NCBI GenBank assembly: GCA_949825025.1
Contig: OX463784.1
Coordinates: 11,738,783-11,802,782 of the forward strand
Source: Siphlonurus alternatus
Lineage: Eukaryota > Arthropoda > Insecta > Ephemeroptera > Siphlonuridae
Direction: 5' to 3'
DNA: 64,000 nt
The notes under the pieces were generated by a model. It made no database searches. It was given only the letters and a program-made list of their open reading frames with translations, and was not told where the DNA came from. Positions within the stretch are counted from its first letter, which is position 1. Every line of letters starts with the position of its first letter. Positions 27,816 to 39,316 of the stretch are shown piece after piece. The position numbers were made by a program, and so were the translations under genes.

Positions 27816-28390
27816 AAAATGAAAATGTTATTCCTTTTTCAAGTTCTTAAAAGATGATGTACGCAATTAATTTCATATCACTTAACTACTCATTATAAGT
27901 CTCATAACTAGACCATTACAAAGTATTGATTTCTGTTGTTTTCAGTTTAAAACGCACCTCTAATAACCTCTATTGTTTGGCTTATTATAATCTGTTATTA
28001 TTGATGTTCCGTAGTTTACGTCAGTATATTATAATTATAAAATATTAATTACCCTTTTAAGCAATACACCTTTTAAAATTTGTTTAAAATATAAAATTTT
28101 ATATAAATAATTTAAACATCGTATACAGTTCTATAATAAATAATCGACACTTTTCCCAATATCCTTTATAAACAATTTTAAAATGTTATAAATTAATTTT
28201 AAAGGTTAGTATAATAATGCTTACATTGCAAAATATTGGCATTAATTAAGTTCTGTTTGGAAATACACAATCAAATCAGAATAAAATTTTCCTTAATATG
28301 ACAATTTTCCTTTACAGGTTTCATCTTAATGTATGGATTCATGAATCGATTATGCATTTAAGAACAGACCTATGGAAAAAAGTCTATATC

Positions 28391-28520
28391 TAAAGCCTGT
28401 ATTACACCATAAATTTTTTCCTTGCAAGAAAATCATCTCCACACACACAAATGGAGTTCAAAAAGTAAGGAAAAATTGTATGCAATAGTAAAAAAAATTG
28501 TATCGTGTAATTCCGGCTTA
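28391..28520. mobile_element. Foldback element K2
   Basis: Ends TAAAGCCTGTATTACACCAT and ATCGTGTAATTCCGGCTTA. Inner pairs TTTTTCCTTGCAAGAAAATC and GTAAGGAAAAATTGTATGC. 130 bp. Confidence 0.75.
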
Positions 28521-28742
28521 AATAATATTCTTCAATATAAATAGTCGCCACTTTAGAATTCAAGTCACTTGTAAATGTTATTAAAAAAATGTACAATTCT
28601 AAACCTTTTTAAATGAATTAAATGTGACTTAAAGGTTAAAATTCCAAAGCAAAATGCCCTAAATTGATTTATTTATTTTACTGCATTGTCATATTATATT
28701 CTTTGTAATGGTGGTTATTATTAATTAAAATTCTGGGGGGTA

Positions 28743-28870
28743 GGGGGGTCTTCAAATAACACCACTTAACCAAAACTTAGCCTAAGACTGTCTTAGCGCA
28801 ACAATAAAGAATACGCTAAGACTGTCTTAATTTTAGGATTGTTGTAATTTGTGTTATTTGAAGACACCCC
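28743..28870. mobile_element. Small inverted-repeat element I2 (128 bp)
   Basis: The same length and almost the same sequence as I1. Ends GGGGGGTCTTCAAATAACAC and GTGTTATTTGAAGACACCCC. Two TAAGACTGTCTTA palindromes inside. Confidence 0.85.
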
Positions 28871-29354
28871 TGGTCCTTAATTGCGATTTTTTTTTTCATT
28901 TTATTCACTATCTTCTCAGGTAATTTTACTAATTCCATCACAACACTGCAGGAATAAATTAGGATAATTCACCTTTCAATTTCTGTGCAATTATTTTATT
29001 TTATTACGAAAAAATTAATCAAATTTATATTAAATTTAATACGCGTATTAAGTTGCATAGCAAGAAAAATAAAAAAAATTAAAAAAATTTAATTAAGAAA
29101 CAATAAAAATTACAATATATATAATTTAAATTTAATATTTTTACAATATTTTTTGCAATATTTTTTTTTTTAAATTTTAAACACGAAATGAGTAAAATTA
29201 TGCATGAATTATACGAGAAGAATAAAATGAATGAAGAGTGATTTAATATTGACAGATGATTAAGGTAAATTAACATGGGGTAATGTGACGCGATTCTGAC
29301 ACTCAATGCATTAATTTTATATTTTCTATTGAAATTCTATATTTAGACAATAAT

Positions 29355-29539
29355 GGGGGGCATTCACAAAGCACTTTAACCCCCATTTTAGCCTCAATTT
29401 TTATCCCTGGTACTAAACATGGTGCTAAACGCTAAACTATAAGATTAACATGGTTAGCCCCTGGTTTAGCACCATGTTTAGCACCAGGGAGAAAAATTGA
29501 TGCTAAAGTGGGGGTTAAAGTGCTCTGTGAATGCCCCCC
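29355..29539. mobile_element. Foldback element H2
   Basis: Ends GGGGGGCATTCACAAAGCAC and GTGCTCTGTGAATGCCCCCC, with AAT immediately outside on both sides. The stem continues with TTTAACCCCCATTTTAGC and TGGTGCTAAAC-type repeats. Confidence 0.8.
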
Positions 29540-30170
29540 AATATTGCTCATCACGATACTAAAATCAGTGTCAAAAAATGTAAACACCATTAGAGTCAGC
29601 GCAAGTTTAAAAAATCGCTTTAAATTCCTTAAAAGTTCATCATAACGGCTAACGTGTCACCGAAAGGCTTTATAATTGGTGTTTAAATACCCATTTTTCA
29701 TCAAATAAAAAAACTAGAGTGCATTTCTAAAAGTTTCATCTTAAAAAAATATATTTTTTAACTTTATTGAAAGTGTATCATATACCTCAGTTTTCATTAA
29801 TGTCTTCATTATTTTCGTAACTTAAACTAAAGTTATGCAAATTTTACGTAACTTTAAGCACATTTAGAAGTGTTAATTTTGGAGCACTTACATCTTTACT
29901 TTTGTCCATGAGGGTATAAAATTATAAAACTTTCACTTCCATTATCCTAAAAAAAAAACAACGCGGAGAGAAAATTGGAACTGCTGAATTCAGGTCGACT
30001 AAAAGCTTGAAAATCACGTCGTAAATGTACCATTATTGTCACGAATTTTGTATGACGCTTACTGAGATGGCTATTCTGTAATGTCTATTGTTTGTATTTA
30101 AGACGCAATAGTTAATTACATTTTTTTATATTCAAATGAATCAAATGACTTAAAACTTGTAAAAAATTAT

Positions 30171-30495
30171 TTAAGGATGAATCTCAGTAGGTTGATATCT
30201 CGCAATCGTACCGCCTGAATGCAACAAGACTTGCAGGGGACTTAGATCTTACCAACAATAGGTGGCATACAAATTTTGAAGCGAATCTGTCTTATCAGTT
30301 TTGTGAAAACTGAGGTAAAAGTTTAGCATTGGCCTTATGGACGGAAACCCGAAATGGAACTGTTGTAAGAAAACTGACAGACTGAATTTGCTCAAACCAT
30401 AAGCGATTAAGTTTTAGAACATTCTCGATTTTTTAAAATTTATTTCATTCGATTCCTTTGACTTCAGCAGTAACTGAGATTAATTTAATCGTTAA
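30171..30495 (+). mobile_element. TTAA-ended element F1
   Basis: Begins TTAAGGATGAATCTCAGTAG and ends AACTGAGATTAATTTAATCG then TTAA. Inner marks are CGCCTGAATGCAACAAGACT, GCAGGGGACTTAGA, AAAACTGAGGTA, CCTTATGGACGGAAACCCGA and AAACCATAAGCGATTAAGTT. Unlike families A-E it is not a full palindrome; only the ends are inverted. Confidence 0.8.
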
Positions 30496-30788
30496 AGAAT
30501 TTGATGGTATTCTACTTTTACTGGCTTTTTACAGTACATCGACTCAAAAGTGCAAATATATATGCAAATAATAATCCTCATTTCTTGAGTAATATAAATT
30601 TACCCATCAGTGCAATTTTCATAACGAAGATAATGAATGACACAGAACAACATCATGCGAAAAGAACAAATATAGTGCCTAATATCTGTTCATAGCAATA
30701 GCTTCCCAAGTGATACAAAAAGTGAGCTTAATTTAAGTGCTTTTATGAAGAGTAAAAAACATATTTATTTGATAATAATGTATGTACT

Positions 30789-31109
30789 AATGGAGTATTG
30801 TCCTAAATTTTTTTTATGGCAGAAATGGATAGAGGGTGCAAAGTTATGCTACCCTGATTTTTTTTAAATTTTTTTGAGACCTGGGACTATTTTTAAAAAA
30901 TTATTGAAAGTCCTTTTTGTGACGTCACGCGGCGGCAAGTCCTATCTTTTTCTTAAGGAGCGGCGTCTCGTGACGTCACGAAAAGGACTTTCAATAATTT
31001 TTTAAAAATAGTTCCCGGGCTTTAAAAAATCTGAAAAAAATCAGGGTAGCATAACTTTGCACCCTCTATCCATTTCTGCAATAAAAAAATTTGAGGACAA
31101 TACTCTATT
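30789..31109. mobile_element. Foldback element A7
   Basis: Near-perfect copy: AATGGAGTATTGTCCTAAAT to GAGGACAATACTCTATT. The centre GTGACGTCACGCGGCGGCAA then GTCCTATCTTTTTCTTAAGG is almost identical to A8 and A11. Confidence 0.92.
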
Positions 31110-31419
31110 GACAATTTTTTGAAAGAGTAAATAATATTTTTTATGTCATGTATGTTTTGTTGTCTTGATTTTTGAGGTTACTAAGTATAAACAAAAAGCA
31201 TAGAAAATAAAACATTTATCTAACTGCCAAAAAAAAGTTTTTTGTTTGTTTCGAAGCAAATTTCATTACATGAAAATAAATATATCTTATTTCCATTATA
31301 CCGTATGAAAATTAGCACCGCATGAAAGGAGTATATTTTGAACTAAAATGTTGTGTAATAATAATTTTCATTTTTTATTATTATTTTTTTATTTTTGTAA
31401 ATCTATTTTCTTTGACTAA

Positions 31420-31690
31420 GATAGGAAACGGATGGTGGCCACGGCCTGTTACGCGTCCCAGCGCTGAGATAAGACTGATGGAACCGTGGAAAACCTCAGT
31501 CAGTACGGACACCTCTACATTTTATCAATGAACAAAGCGATGTCCAAAACCTGGGGAACCACACACAATGCACTGGGTGGAAAGCGAGATGAATTTACCC
31601 CAGGGAGGGAGCTTTGTTATTTTTTTCTTGAAACGGTCACCCATCCAAGTACTAATAACGCTCGACTTCAATTAATAAGTTCCTGTGGTG
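31420..31690 (-). mobile_element. 5S-headed SINE, minus strand
   Basis: Read on the minus strand: the head AATTGAAGTCGAGCGTTATT then AGTACTTGGATGGGTGACCG (5S rRNA A-box to box C), then GCTCCCTCCCTGGGGTAAAT, CGCTTTCCACCCAGTGCATT, TGTGTGGTTCCCCAGGTTTT and the core CTGACTGAGGTTTTCCACGG. The 3' end contains AGGCCGTGGCCACCATCCGT. Best full-length copy. Confidence 0.82.
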
Positions 31691-32349
31691 TACCACATCA
31701 GTAAAGTGAGATAAGAAACTCTCTGTTTAATGTCATTTAAATTACTTTTATAAGCCTATATAACTTTCATGATGAGACTAATTTGTTGTAATTGAAAAAA
31801 ACATTTAAAAATAAATTTCTATCTAATAACACTGAAACTAATGTTTCGTAATGTTCTTTCTCATTATATAACATTACAAGCTATAGCAGATATCTGATAA
31901 TGAAGTAATATATACATCGATTTCCATTTAATTACAATTTACTAACGAGCGTCATTCCCATGGGACATTTTAGTAATTAAATTAATGATTGAAGATAATT
32001 GCAAAGCCGGGGGAATCAAAACAAAAAGTTTAAAATTTTACTTTGATATTTTCAGAGTGTATTTGACTAGTGGCGTAATTACAATTTGTAATAAGTACAT
32101 TATACTAAAGAGAATGACAGGATCATGTGCAGAACTGTATGCTTTTTGTTTACGGATAATTAGAGATAAATAAGCTTTAGTATGTTTTCAAAATATCTAT
32201 ATACATACACACAATTTTGAAACTAACGCTAAATAAAAAAATAATAATACGTATTTTTTATTTTATTTTTCTTTATTCGAACCTTTTCGATTGTACGAGA
32301 TACCATATATGTTCACGTCAAACTTAATATTAACAAAATATTATTATTA
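31691..32349. other. AT-rich intergenic DNA, no gene seen
   Basis: No family shared with the window. A 62-codon frame at 31985-32173 has no recognisable features. Confidence 0.45.
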
Positions 32350-32668
32350 TTAAGGGAAAGGTAACACGGATCAGCTGATCGATGTAGTCCCATTTTATTA
32401 ACATGTAAATCTTAGCAGAAAAAAAAATCTGATTTTTTTTATTGATTTTAGTACCTAAAAGCCATAAAAAAATACAATAACAATTATTCGAGCTGATTTT
32501 TTTAATTAATTTTTTTAAATTTTTAGCATAGTGATTTCCCATGGAGAGCCAAACATGGCTTTTATCTGTCTCTCAAAAATGTTTCGGAATTTTTGTGTCT
32601 GCTAAAGGTTTAAATGTTAATCAAATGGGATTACATCGATCAACTGATCCGTGTTACCTTCCCTTTAA
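32350..32668. mobile_element. TTAA-ended foldback element D1
   Basis: Begins TTAAGGGAAAGGTAACACGG then ATCAGCTGATCGATGTAGTC; ends CGATCAACTGATCCGTGTTA then CCTTCCCTTTAA. It is related to family C only through the outer GGTAACACGGATCAGCTGA motif; the inner arm (AACATGTAAATCTTAGCA) is different. Confidence 0.85.
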
Positions 32669-33267
32669 AAGAAATGGGTTCCTGTAGGAGGTGAATATAA
32701 TAGCGACATAACACCGAAAGTAAAAAAAAAAAAAATAACTATATTTCTGGCAATCTCTTATCGATGTAATTATAAAAAATAAAAAAAATATTTCTAAAAA
32801 GATTTCACTAATAAAATAAATTAAAACAATTCCAGTTGTATATTTGCTGCATTAGATAACATGTTATATTAAAGTGTCAACACTGCATGAGAAGAGCTAT
32901 TTCTGTTATCACTGCTTCAAAAATGCCATAATATTTATTTTGCATCTCATACATATGTAATATATTTTGTCAATGTCAATATGGATAACACTAATCAAAT
33001 CTTAAGTTTATAATATTTCAGGTAGTAAAAGCTATATTTAAATTAATTTTCCCATATGTTTAACCTAATCAAATATAATATAAATCATGTAAACAGGGAG
33101 GAAGATGGGGACAAGAAAGGATAAAGTCTGTCTATTCACACATAATATCCAATAACCCTTCTGTCTTTACTTAACTATGTAATTAAATTATCAGTATAGA
33201 TAGGGCAATTAGAGATCTTGAGGTTAATAGAATAGTTTAGCTTAAGTAATTAAACTTATACATTTCA

Positions 33268-33765
33268 TGGACTCATTCAGAATGGTGTCGGTCACAGCCT
33301 TGTAACCCATTTACCTGAGACTGAATTAAGGGCACCGGTAGTTGGCAACACTGACGTATCTTCACCATGTTAATTTTTCAACCCTGCTCCTCTGAGCAAT
33401 TTTTATGCTAGAGCTAAGCTGATTGCAGTAGTATCAAGGTAATTAGTAGCCTAAGCGCACAATTTGGCTAAATAAAGCCTGATTTAAAGAAAAGTATTTT
33501 TTTATATTTTAAAAAAATGAATGTAAATTTAAAAAATTACTAAAAATACTTTTCTTTAAATCAGGTTTTATTTAGCCAAATTGTGCACTTGGGCTACTAA
33601 TTACCTTGATACTACTGCAATCAGCTTAGCTCTAGAATAAAAATTACTCCGAGGAGCGGGGTTGAAAAATTAACATGTTGAAGATACGTCAGTGTTGCCA
33701 ACTACCGGTGCTACACCCAATGCCCTTAAATGTGTAAATCTCAGCCAGGATGAACGCTACAGATT
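33268..33765 (-). mobile_element. SINE core fragment split by element G1
   Basis: Minus-strand SINE segments lie at 33268-33325 (GACTCATTCAGAATGGTGTC then GGTCACAGCCTTGTAA) and 33730-33765 (AAATCTCAGCCAGGATGAAC). Together they line up with the uninterrupted copy at 62865-62950 across the point where G1 sits. Confidence 0.65.
33326..33729. mobile_element. TTAA-ended foldback element G1
   Basis: Starts TTAAGGGCACCGGTAGTTGG and ends ACTACCGGTGCTACACCCAA then TGCCCTTAA. Arms of nearly 200 bp share AACACTGACGTATCTTCACC, GCTAGAGCTAAGCTGATTGC and AAAGCCTGATTTAAAGAAAA. The left end has a small deletion (GCATTGGGTGTA missing). Inserted in a SINE fragment at a TTAA. Confidence 0.9.
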
Positions 33766-34616
33766 TTAAAAGAGAGAAGCAAATGCTATTAAAAGATCGG
33801 ACGGAAGAGCTGGGCGTCTCAGAGATGACATTAAATTTAATGTGGTTTAACAAAAATATAAATGTCAACAAAGATGACGTATACATTTTGTGATTGAGGA
33901 GGAAGGACCTTCTGTTTTCTTGATCACTGCTAGCTAGTTGATGCCCTATGACGCGTATCTTCCAGCCTCCAGTCCACGATGGTTTGTGTAGGGATAAGAC
34001 GTGAACAGTTTTCATCAGTTTTAAACTATATTAATAATAATTATACATAAGTACATATTGATTTAATTTTTGGTTTAAAGGGAACAAGTCACCTAAGTGT
34101 TATATTTTAAAATTTATTAAAATTTAACGACTGGTTAGAAAAATTAAATCGTGTGTGATTTGTTTCAACATGCAGTGTCCAAAAGTTTCAAAACTTCCGA
34201 TTATTTATAACTGTATATGTAATAAAGCAGTAATAAAATTACACTAATTAAAGTTATTATAATTATTAAACACATTCTGCATTTTTGTTTTTCATAATGA
34301 TACAGCATAAATAATCCCGAGTACCTAAAAATCTTGAATGGCTAACCTGATAATTTGGTACAATAATAATGGTTTGAAGTATACGCATTAATATATACAA
34401 AAATTATAATATTTGAAGTGAAATTATATAAACATTAAATAATTTAATCAAATCACGAGGTTAATTGAAAACGATCTGAACGAATATCAAAGGAAATATT
34501 TTCGTCGGTAAAATATTTTGAATAATATAACCAATAAACTATATATAGATCTTCAGAAGATAGATAATGACTTTTAATATTAATATATTTCGGTTTACTT
34601 GTGAGAAGCCTGGCTT

Positions 34617-34680
34617 TTGATGAAAATGGTCACCCATCCAACTACTGACCACGATCGGTGTTGCTTGTCTTTGAAATGTT
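34617..34680 (-). repeat. 5S-rRNA-like SINE head, solitary
   Basis: On the minus strand: AAGCAACACCGATCGTGGTC then AGTAGTTGGATGGGTGACCA, very close to arthropod 5S rRNA between box A and box C. No SINE body follows. It is either a truncated SINE or an old 5S fragment. Confidence 0.65.
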
Positions 34681-34730
34681 TTAGAAGAAATATAATATAT
34701 TAATACATTATTTCCTTTTAATCATTTTAA

Positions 34731-35068
34731 TTAAGGATTGACCTCAGTTGATTGAGATCTCGGAATCGGCCCCCTTAAATGCTTCACATTTTGCAGAGAA
34801 CTTAGAACTCCCATCAAAATAGGTGGCATGTAATTTTTGAAGTGGGTCGGTCTTATCAGTTTTGAGAAAACTGAGGTAGAAGTTTAACATTGGCCTTATG
34901 GACGGAAACCGGAATTGGAGCTATTGTGAGGAAACCGCCCCCTTGAATCTGCTCAAACCATAAGCGATTAAGTTTTAAAGCATTATCCAATTTTTAAAAT
35001 TTATTTCATTCGATTCCGTCTGACAGAAATTTCCTTTGACTCGCGTGGTAACTGAGGTCAATCGTTAA
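34731..35068 (+). mobile_element. TTAA-ended element F2
   Basis: Begins TTAAGGATTGACCTCAGTTG and ends TAACTGAGGTCAATCGTTAA; the 19-bp ends are inverted with one mismatch. Inner blocks match F1 and F3 (CCTTATGGACGGAAACCGGA, AAACCATAAGCGATTAAGTT, ATTCGATTCCGTC). Confidence 0.85.
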
Positions 35069-35327
35069 CATATTTTTGACATATTTATTCATATTTAAAT
35101 TTTTATGTTTTTCCAAATACATTACAGTAATTTAATTGAGTTTTTTCTTTCATGTAAAACCTTTGCTTTAAAGTAAATATAATTATATAAAGATCAATTT
35201 GATATCAAAGAAACCTCCCAATGTTATTTGTATTTACTTCAGTAAACTCTAATACGAAATTTGATGGAAATCAGTCATGTGAAAATATTCATATTTCTGA
35301 TATCATTAATAGTATTGATCTTTCTGC

Positions 35328-35378
35328 CGGGGGGGGGGGGGGGGGGGGAAGATGTATTTTAACTTTTTAAAGTACCAG

Positions 35379-35408
<30 letters not shown>
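35328..35408. repeat. Poly-G run followed by poly-A run
   Basis: About 20 G residues (35330-35348) and, 30 bp on, about 28 A residues. Assembly quality may be low here. Confidence 0.95.
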
Positions 35409-35410
<2 letters not shown>

Positions 35411-35483
35411 GAGTTTGGTGGATCTTATTTCATGTCAGAAATGTTTATCTTGTTTACCATTGATAATAAAGAAAATCAAAACA

Positions 35484-35580
35484 TATTGAAGTTGAAATAA
35501 ATTTCATCTTTTATTCGTTATTAAGCTCTCTCCTAGTCTGATTCCCTCCTATTCTCTCCTCTTATTAAGCATAAATTGTT
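35484..35580 (+). mobile_element. Element P2, fragment
   Basis: AAGTTGAAATAAATTTCATC then CTCTCTCCTAGTCTGATTCC and CTTATTAAGCATAAATTG match the left half of family P; the right half is missing. Confidence 0.6.
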
Positions 35581-36010
35581 AGAAATATACTACTATATTT
35601 TTATTTTTTTTTGTAAAATGTTTATATAATTTTTGAGTTAAATTTAATATTTATAAAATAAATGCTATATTTATTTATAAAATTTATTTACTTTATATTT
35701 TTTATTTAAAAAATGAAAATATTAATTGTAAAACTAAAAAATCATAAAAAATTACATTTTGCTAAAAAGCTATTGCCAATTTAATTACTCATATACTTAT
35801 ATTTATGGTTTGAAAAAAACGAACTAAATTCTGCTTTTCCTCTTCTAATAATAATAATGGTAACATATTTTACTATTATTATTTATTTCATGCACTTAAT
35901 TATTTTGAGAATGGTTGTAAATCCATGTTTTAAATTTATCATTAGTAAAAGTAAAAAAGGAAAATTCGGAACATGTAAAACCTTGTACGTTAAAATAAAC
36001 AAAAGAAAAA

Positions 36011-36013
36011 AAA

Positions 36014-36096
<83 letters not shown>

Positions 36097-36099
36097 ATT
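36011..36099. repeat. (AAAT)n microsatellite
   Basis: About 22 AAAT/ATAA units in a row. Confidence 0.97.
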
Positions 36100-36189
36100 T
36101 TTCTTTTTTACTAAAACTACAAAAATACGACATAATACATCTCATTATATTTTTTATTTTATACAAGGACTAACCATAATAGAAAGTGA

Positions 36190-36350
36190 CTATTTTATTT
36201 GCGACAATCGTTGTAAGACCTCACCAGTGAACCACGTCCGACTGAGTGACGTGGTGCCTCAGACTTGCAGATCACGTTCGGTCACCACGTGAAGCATCAC
36301 AAGAAGTTTCACCCACACCACGAGACGTGACGACGGGAAAACGTGATGGG
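36190..36350. other. GC-balanced patch rich in CACGT motifs
   Basis: In very AT-rich surroundings this patch contains ACCACGTCCGACTGAGTGAC, GATCACGTTCGGTCACCACG, GAGACGTGACG and AACGTGATG, a dense set of ACGT-centred E-box/CRE-like half-sites. Both strands have only short open stretches (up to about 37 codons on minus). No family is recognised. Confidence 0.4.
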
Positions 36351-36792
36351 CTAAATTTAGAGTCCAATGCAGTAGAAATTAGACACAAAATAAGTCAATA
36401 AATTAGATTGAAAAAACAAAATTATCATAATTAAAATGTTAGTAGTAACTTAATTTTATCTTGAGTGTATTCAAAAGATAATTATAAATCAGTAAATATC
36501 TATATACAATTATATCAAATTGATGTTTTCTCAGTACGTACAGTAAAAATTCTAAATTGGTTAAAATTGCCCATAGGTATTGTCTTGTACAATCGAAAAG
36601 GTTCGAATAAAGAAAATAAAATAAATCAATAAATAACTGCAAATATTAAGTATATTATATAATATATCCCATTTCTTCATGTACTGGCTAAGTTTAAGAA
36701 ATAAGAACAGAGCTCATGGTTTTAATTTTTTATTAACCACCATAAGATCTAGATAATTTTTCAAATATAATTTTCACTTTTTTTAAATCCAG

Positions 36793-36795
<3 letters not shown>

Positions 36796-36851
<56 letters not shown>
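36796..36851. repeat. (AT)n microsatellite
   Basis: About 28 AT units directly abutting the left end of element C2. A second AT tract lies at 36909-36932 inside C2. Confidence 0.95.
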
Positions 36852-36855
<4 letters not shown>

Positions 36856-37298
36856 GGTAGAGATAACACGCCCAATGTTAATAAAAATCACATTCATGAA
36901 AATTATGATATATATATATATATATATATATAATGTTCTCCGTTACATACCTTATCAGTAGGTAAAATATCAGGTATACAAAAACGAGCTAGTTTTCGAG
37001 TTATTAATTTTTGATTGTTGACTAATTTAACATGGAAGTTCTATTTCTCCATGTTAAATTAGTTAACTTTAAAAATTAATTAATTAATTATTGTATGTAG
37101 TGCCTTGGTTATTATACGTAACCGCTGCTAAATAAATAAAATTCTGAATTTTATTAACTCGAAAACTATATAGCTCATTTTTGTATACCTGATATTTTAC
37201 CTACTGATAAGATATATAAAGGAGAACATTCTAAATTTGTTTCATAATTTTCATGAATGTGATTTTTATTAACATTGGGCGTGTTATCTCTACCTTAA
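36852..37298. mobile_element. TTAA-type foldback element C2
   Basis: Left arm TTCAGGTAGAGATAACACGC, right arm GCGTGTTATCTCTACCTTAA. The left TTAA is altered to TTCA next to the AT microsatellite. The CGGATCAGCTGA box is missing from both arms (they read ACACGCCCAATGTTAAT), a deletion repeated symmetrically. Confidence 0.85.
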
Positions 37299-38771
37299 AT
37301 AAACTATTTCGATTATTTCGTATTAGCAAAGATAATTATTATACTATAGAGTTCTAGTTATATTATTCATGGCACTAATACTTTATCAAGAAAGCAAAAA
37401 TTTCCAAAAAAATATAAATTTTCCATTTCACGTAAAAGCGCAAATCCATGTGGTATAGAATATTTTCTTTCCCTCATCTCTCTTCCCCCCACTCACTTTC
37501 TGATTTTTATGAATAATTTTTTCATTTACTTAAAAAGTTGGTTCAAACTTGAATATGTAACCACTTTAATTTTAGTATCAAATATGCTGGTTATATTCGT
37601 AGATTTGCTTTGGAAGCCCACTCACATTTCCCCTGGGGGAGGATGGGTAGTCAAATTGAATTTCCCGCCTACCACTACCGCAGTGACACCTACACAGTCA
37701 CGTGACCTTTTTCGAGGTGCAATATTTCCAACAGATATACATATTCCTGTTACAATTTCAAATTACATAAACGAAGATTCTGTTCAAATTTGAAGCACTT
37801 GAATCCATAATATCAATTTGTGATATGAATATATGCATACTTCATCAAAAATGATCCAGTCCTTGGCTTTTTTTCCCAATTGATCTATTGTGGGTACTGG
37901 TCAGAAGTCATAATTTATGACTTAATCTTACTTCTCCTCCCCCGCAGACACCCTCCCTAATTTTTTCGCCCCCTTCCTCCATAGGGGTTCCTTTAAAAAT
38001 CGGAACAGTTCATTAAATAAGCTATAGTTAGTTATTTATTATTATATTTAATAATTAATATTATTATTTATATTTGGTTTCATTCATCTTGGTTTCCGTT
38101 GAATTTGTAACGCTCTCAGTCATTGGTAGCCTCTTTATAACGAAGGACATCATTGGCTGAAATACTCTCGAGCTTTTCCAATGAAAACTTAAATGTTAAT
38201 TGTGTAACTAGTCTGAACCGATTACTAATTAAATGCACATTGTGATGACGTCACTGCATGGGAGATGACGTATACTGTCAATAAAACCATCCTTCTCTTT
38301 ATAATCCTTGAATATAATAACGTTGTATAATAATTTTCATTTTATTGGAATTTATATTGTACTACATATTTGAAACTTAAATATCATTTATAGAGATAAA
38401 TATATAACAAAGCTTTTCAAATGGAACTTCAAAACATTCTTTAATAAAAAAAATATAAATATGGGACATCAAAAGGAAATATTTCCATTTTAATCAATGA
38501 TGTAGATATTTTACATTCCAAGCAATTAAAAGTAAATATAATACATGTGACAATCACAAACTTTTTGCTCTTGTGAAAGCTGCAAAATCCGGCTTTTTTG
38601 TTTGTAGTTCGATCTTAAAAATTCCCAACAATTTCGAATCCCAATTATGTGGTTATAGTTTTTTTTTTCTTGTTGCAAAATTCCCGATTTTTTAGGTTGA
38701 AGGTGATCGATTAAAGCAGAATCGATTTTAGTGGATTTTTATAAAAAAAACTTTTATTTTTAGTGATATTG
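37299..38771. other. Intergenic DNA, no gene seen
   Basis: No shared repeat was found. The 94-codon frame at 37509-37793 is the longest, but it has no recognisable domain and its codon use follows local composition. One TGACGTCA occurs at about 38255. Confidence 0.45.
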
Positions 38772-39011
38772 GTTGACCGTAGCGCAGTGCATTGACCGGT
38801 TTTCGTTAGATTACCGTAATCAAGCTAGTACTTGGATGGGTGACCGTTTTAAGTAAAAATTGCATAGCTCCCTCCCTGGGGTAAATTCATCTCGCTTTCC
38901 ACCCAGTACAGTGATGCACTTGTGTGTGGTACTCCAGGCTTTAAATATCGCTTTGGTTCAAAAAGTATAGAGGTGTTGTCCGTCCTGACTGAGGTTTTCA
39001 ACGGTTCCCTC
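38772..39011 (+). mobile_element. 5S-headed SINE, left part, interrupted by element T
   Basis: Full 5S-like head: GCATTGACCGGTTTTCGTTA, GATTACCGTAATCAAGC, AGTACTTGGATGGGTGACCG. The body follows (CTCCCTCCCTGGGGTAAATT, CGCTTTCCACCCAGT, GGTACTCCAGGCTTTAAATA) and the core CTGACTGAGGTTTTCAACGG up to TTCCCTC at 39011. It resumes at 40870. Confidence 0.82.
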
Positions 39012-39316
39012 CAGGCACGGACTGGGCTGAAATTTCTTACCGAACGAGACAAAAGGACGGCCCACATAGGTGGAGGCCTGGACTCAAAAGGGGGTCTGGG
39101 GGGCGGAGCCCCTCAGTAGCCCGCCGCAGTCGCGATTTTTTTTAGGATTTCACTAGATTTTTTACTAAATTTCACTAGATTTTTTACTAAAGTTCACTAG
39201 ATTTTTTACTTAAGTTCACTAAAATATCCTTAAATCGCCTAAAACATTTTTCGCAGGGGCGATTTTTTTTTTAGGATTTCACTAGATTTTTTACAAAATT
39301 TCAATAGATTTTTTAC

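Noticed and set aside
33689..34015. 108-codon minus-strand frame
   Set aside because: It runs into the terminal repeat of element G1 (NYRCST-type ending from GGTGCTACACCC) and shows no domain.
37509..37793. 94-codon plus-strand frame
   Set aside because: No domain, signal or neighbour supports it; composition follows local DNA.
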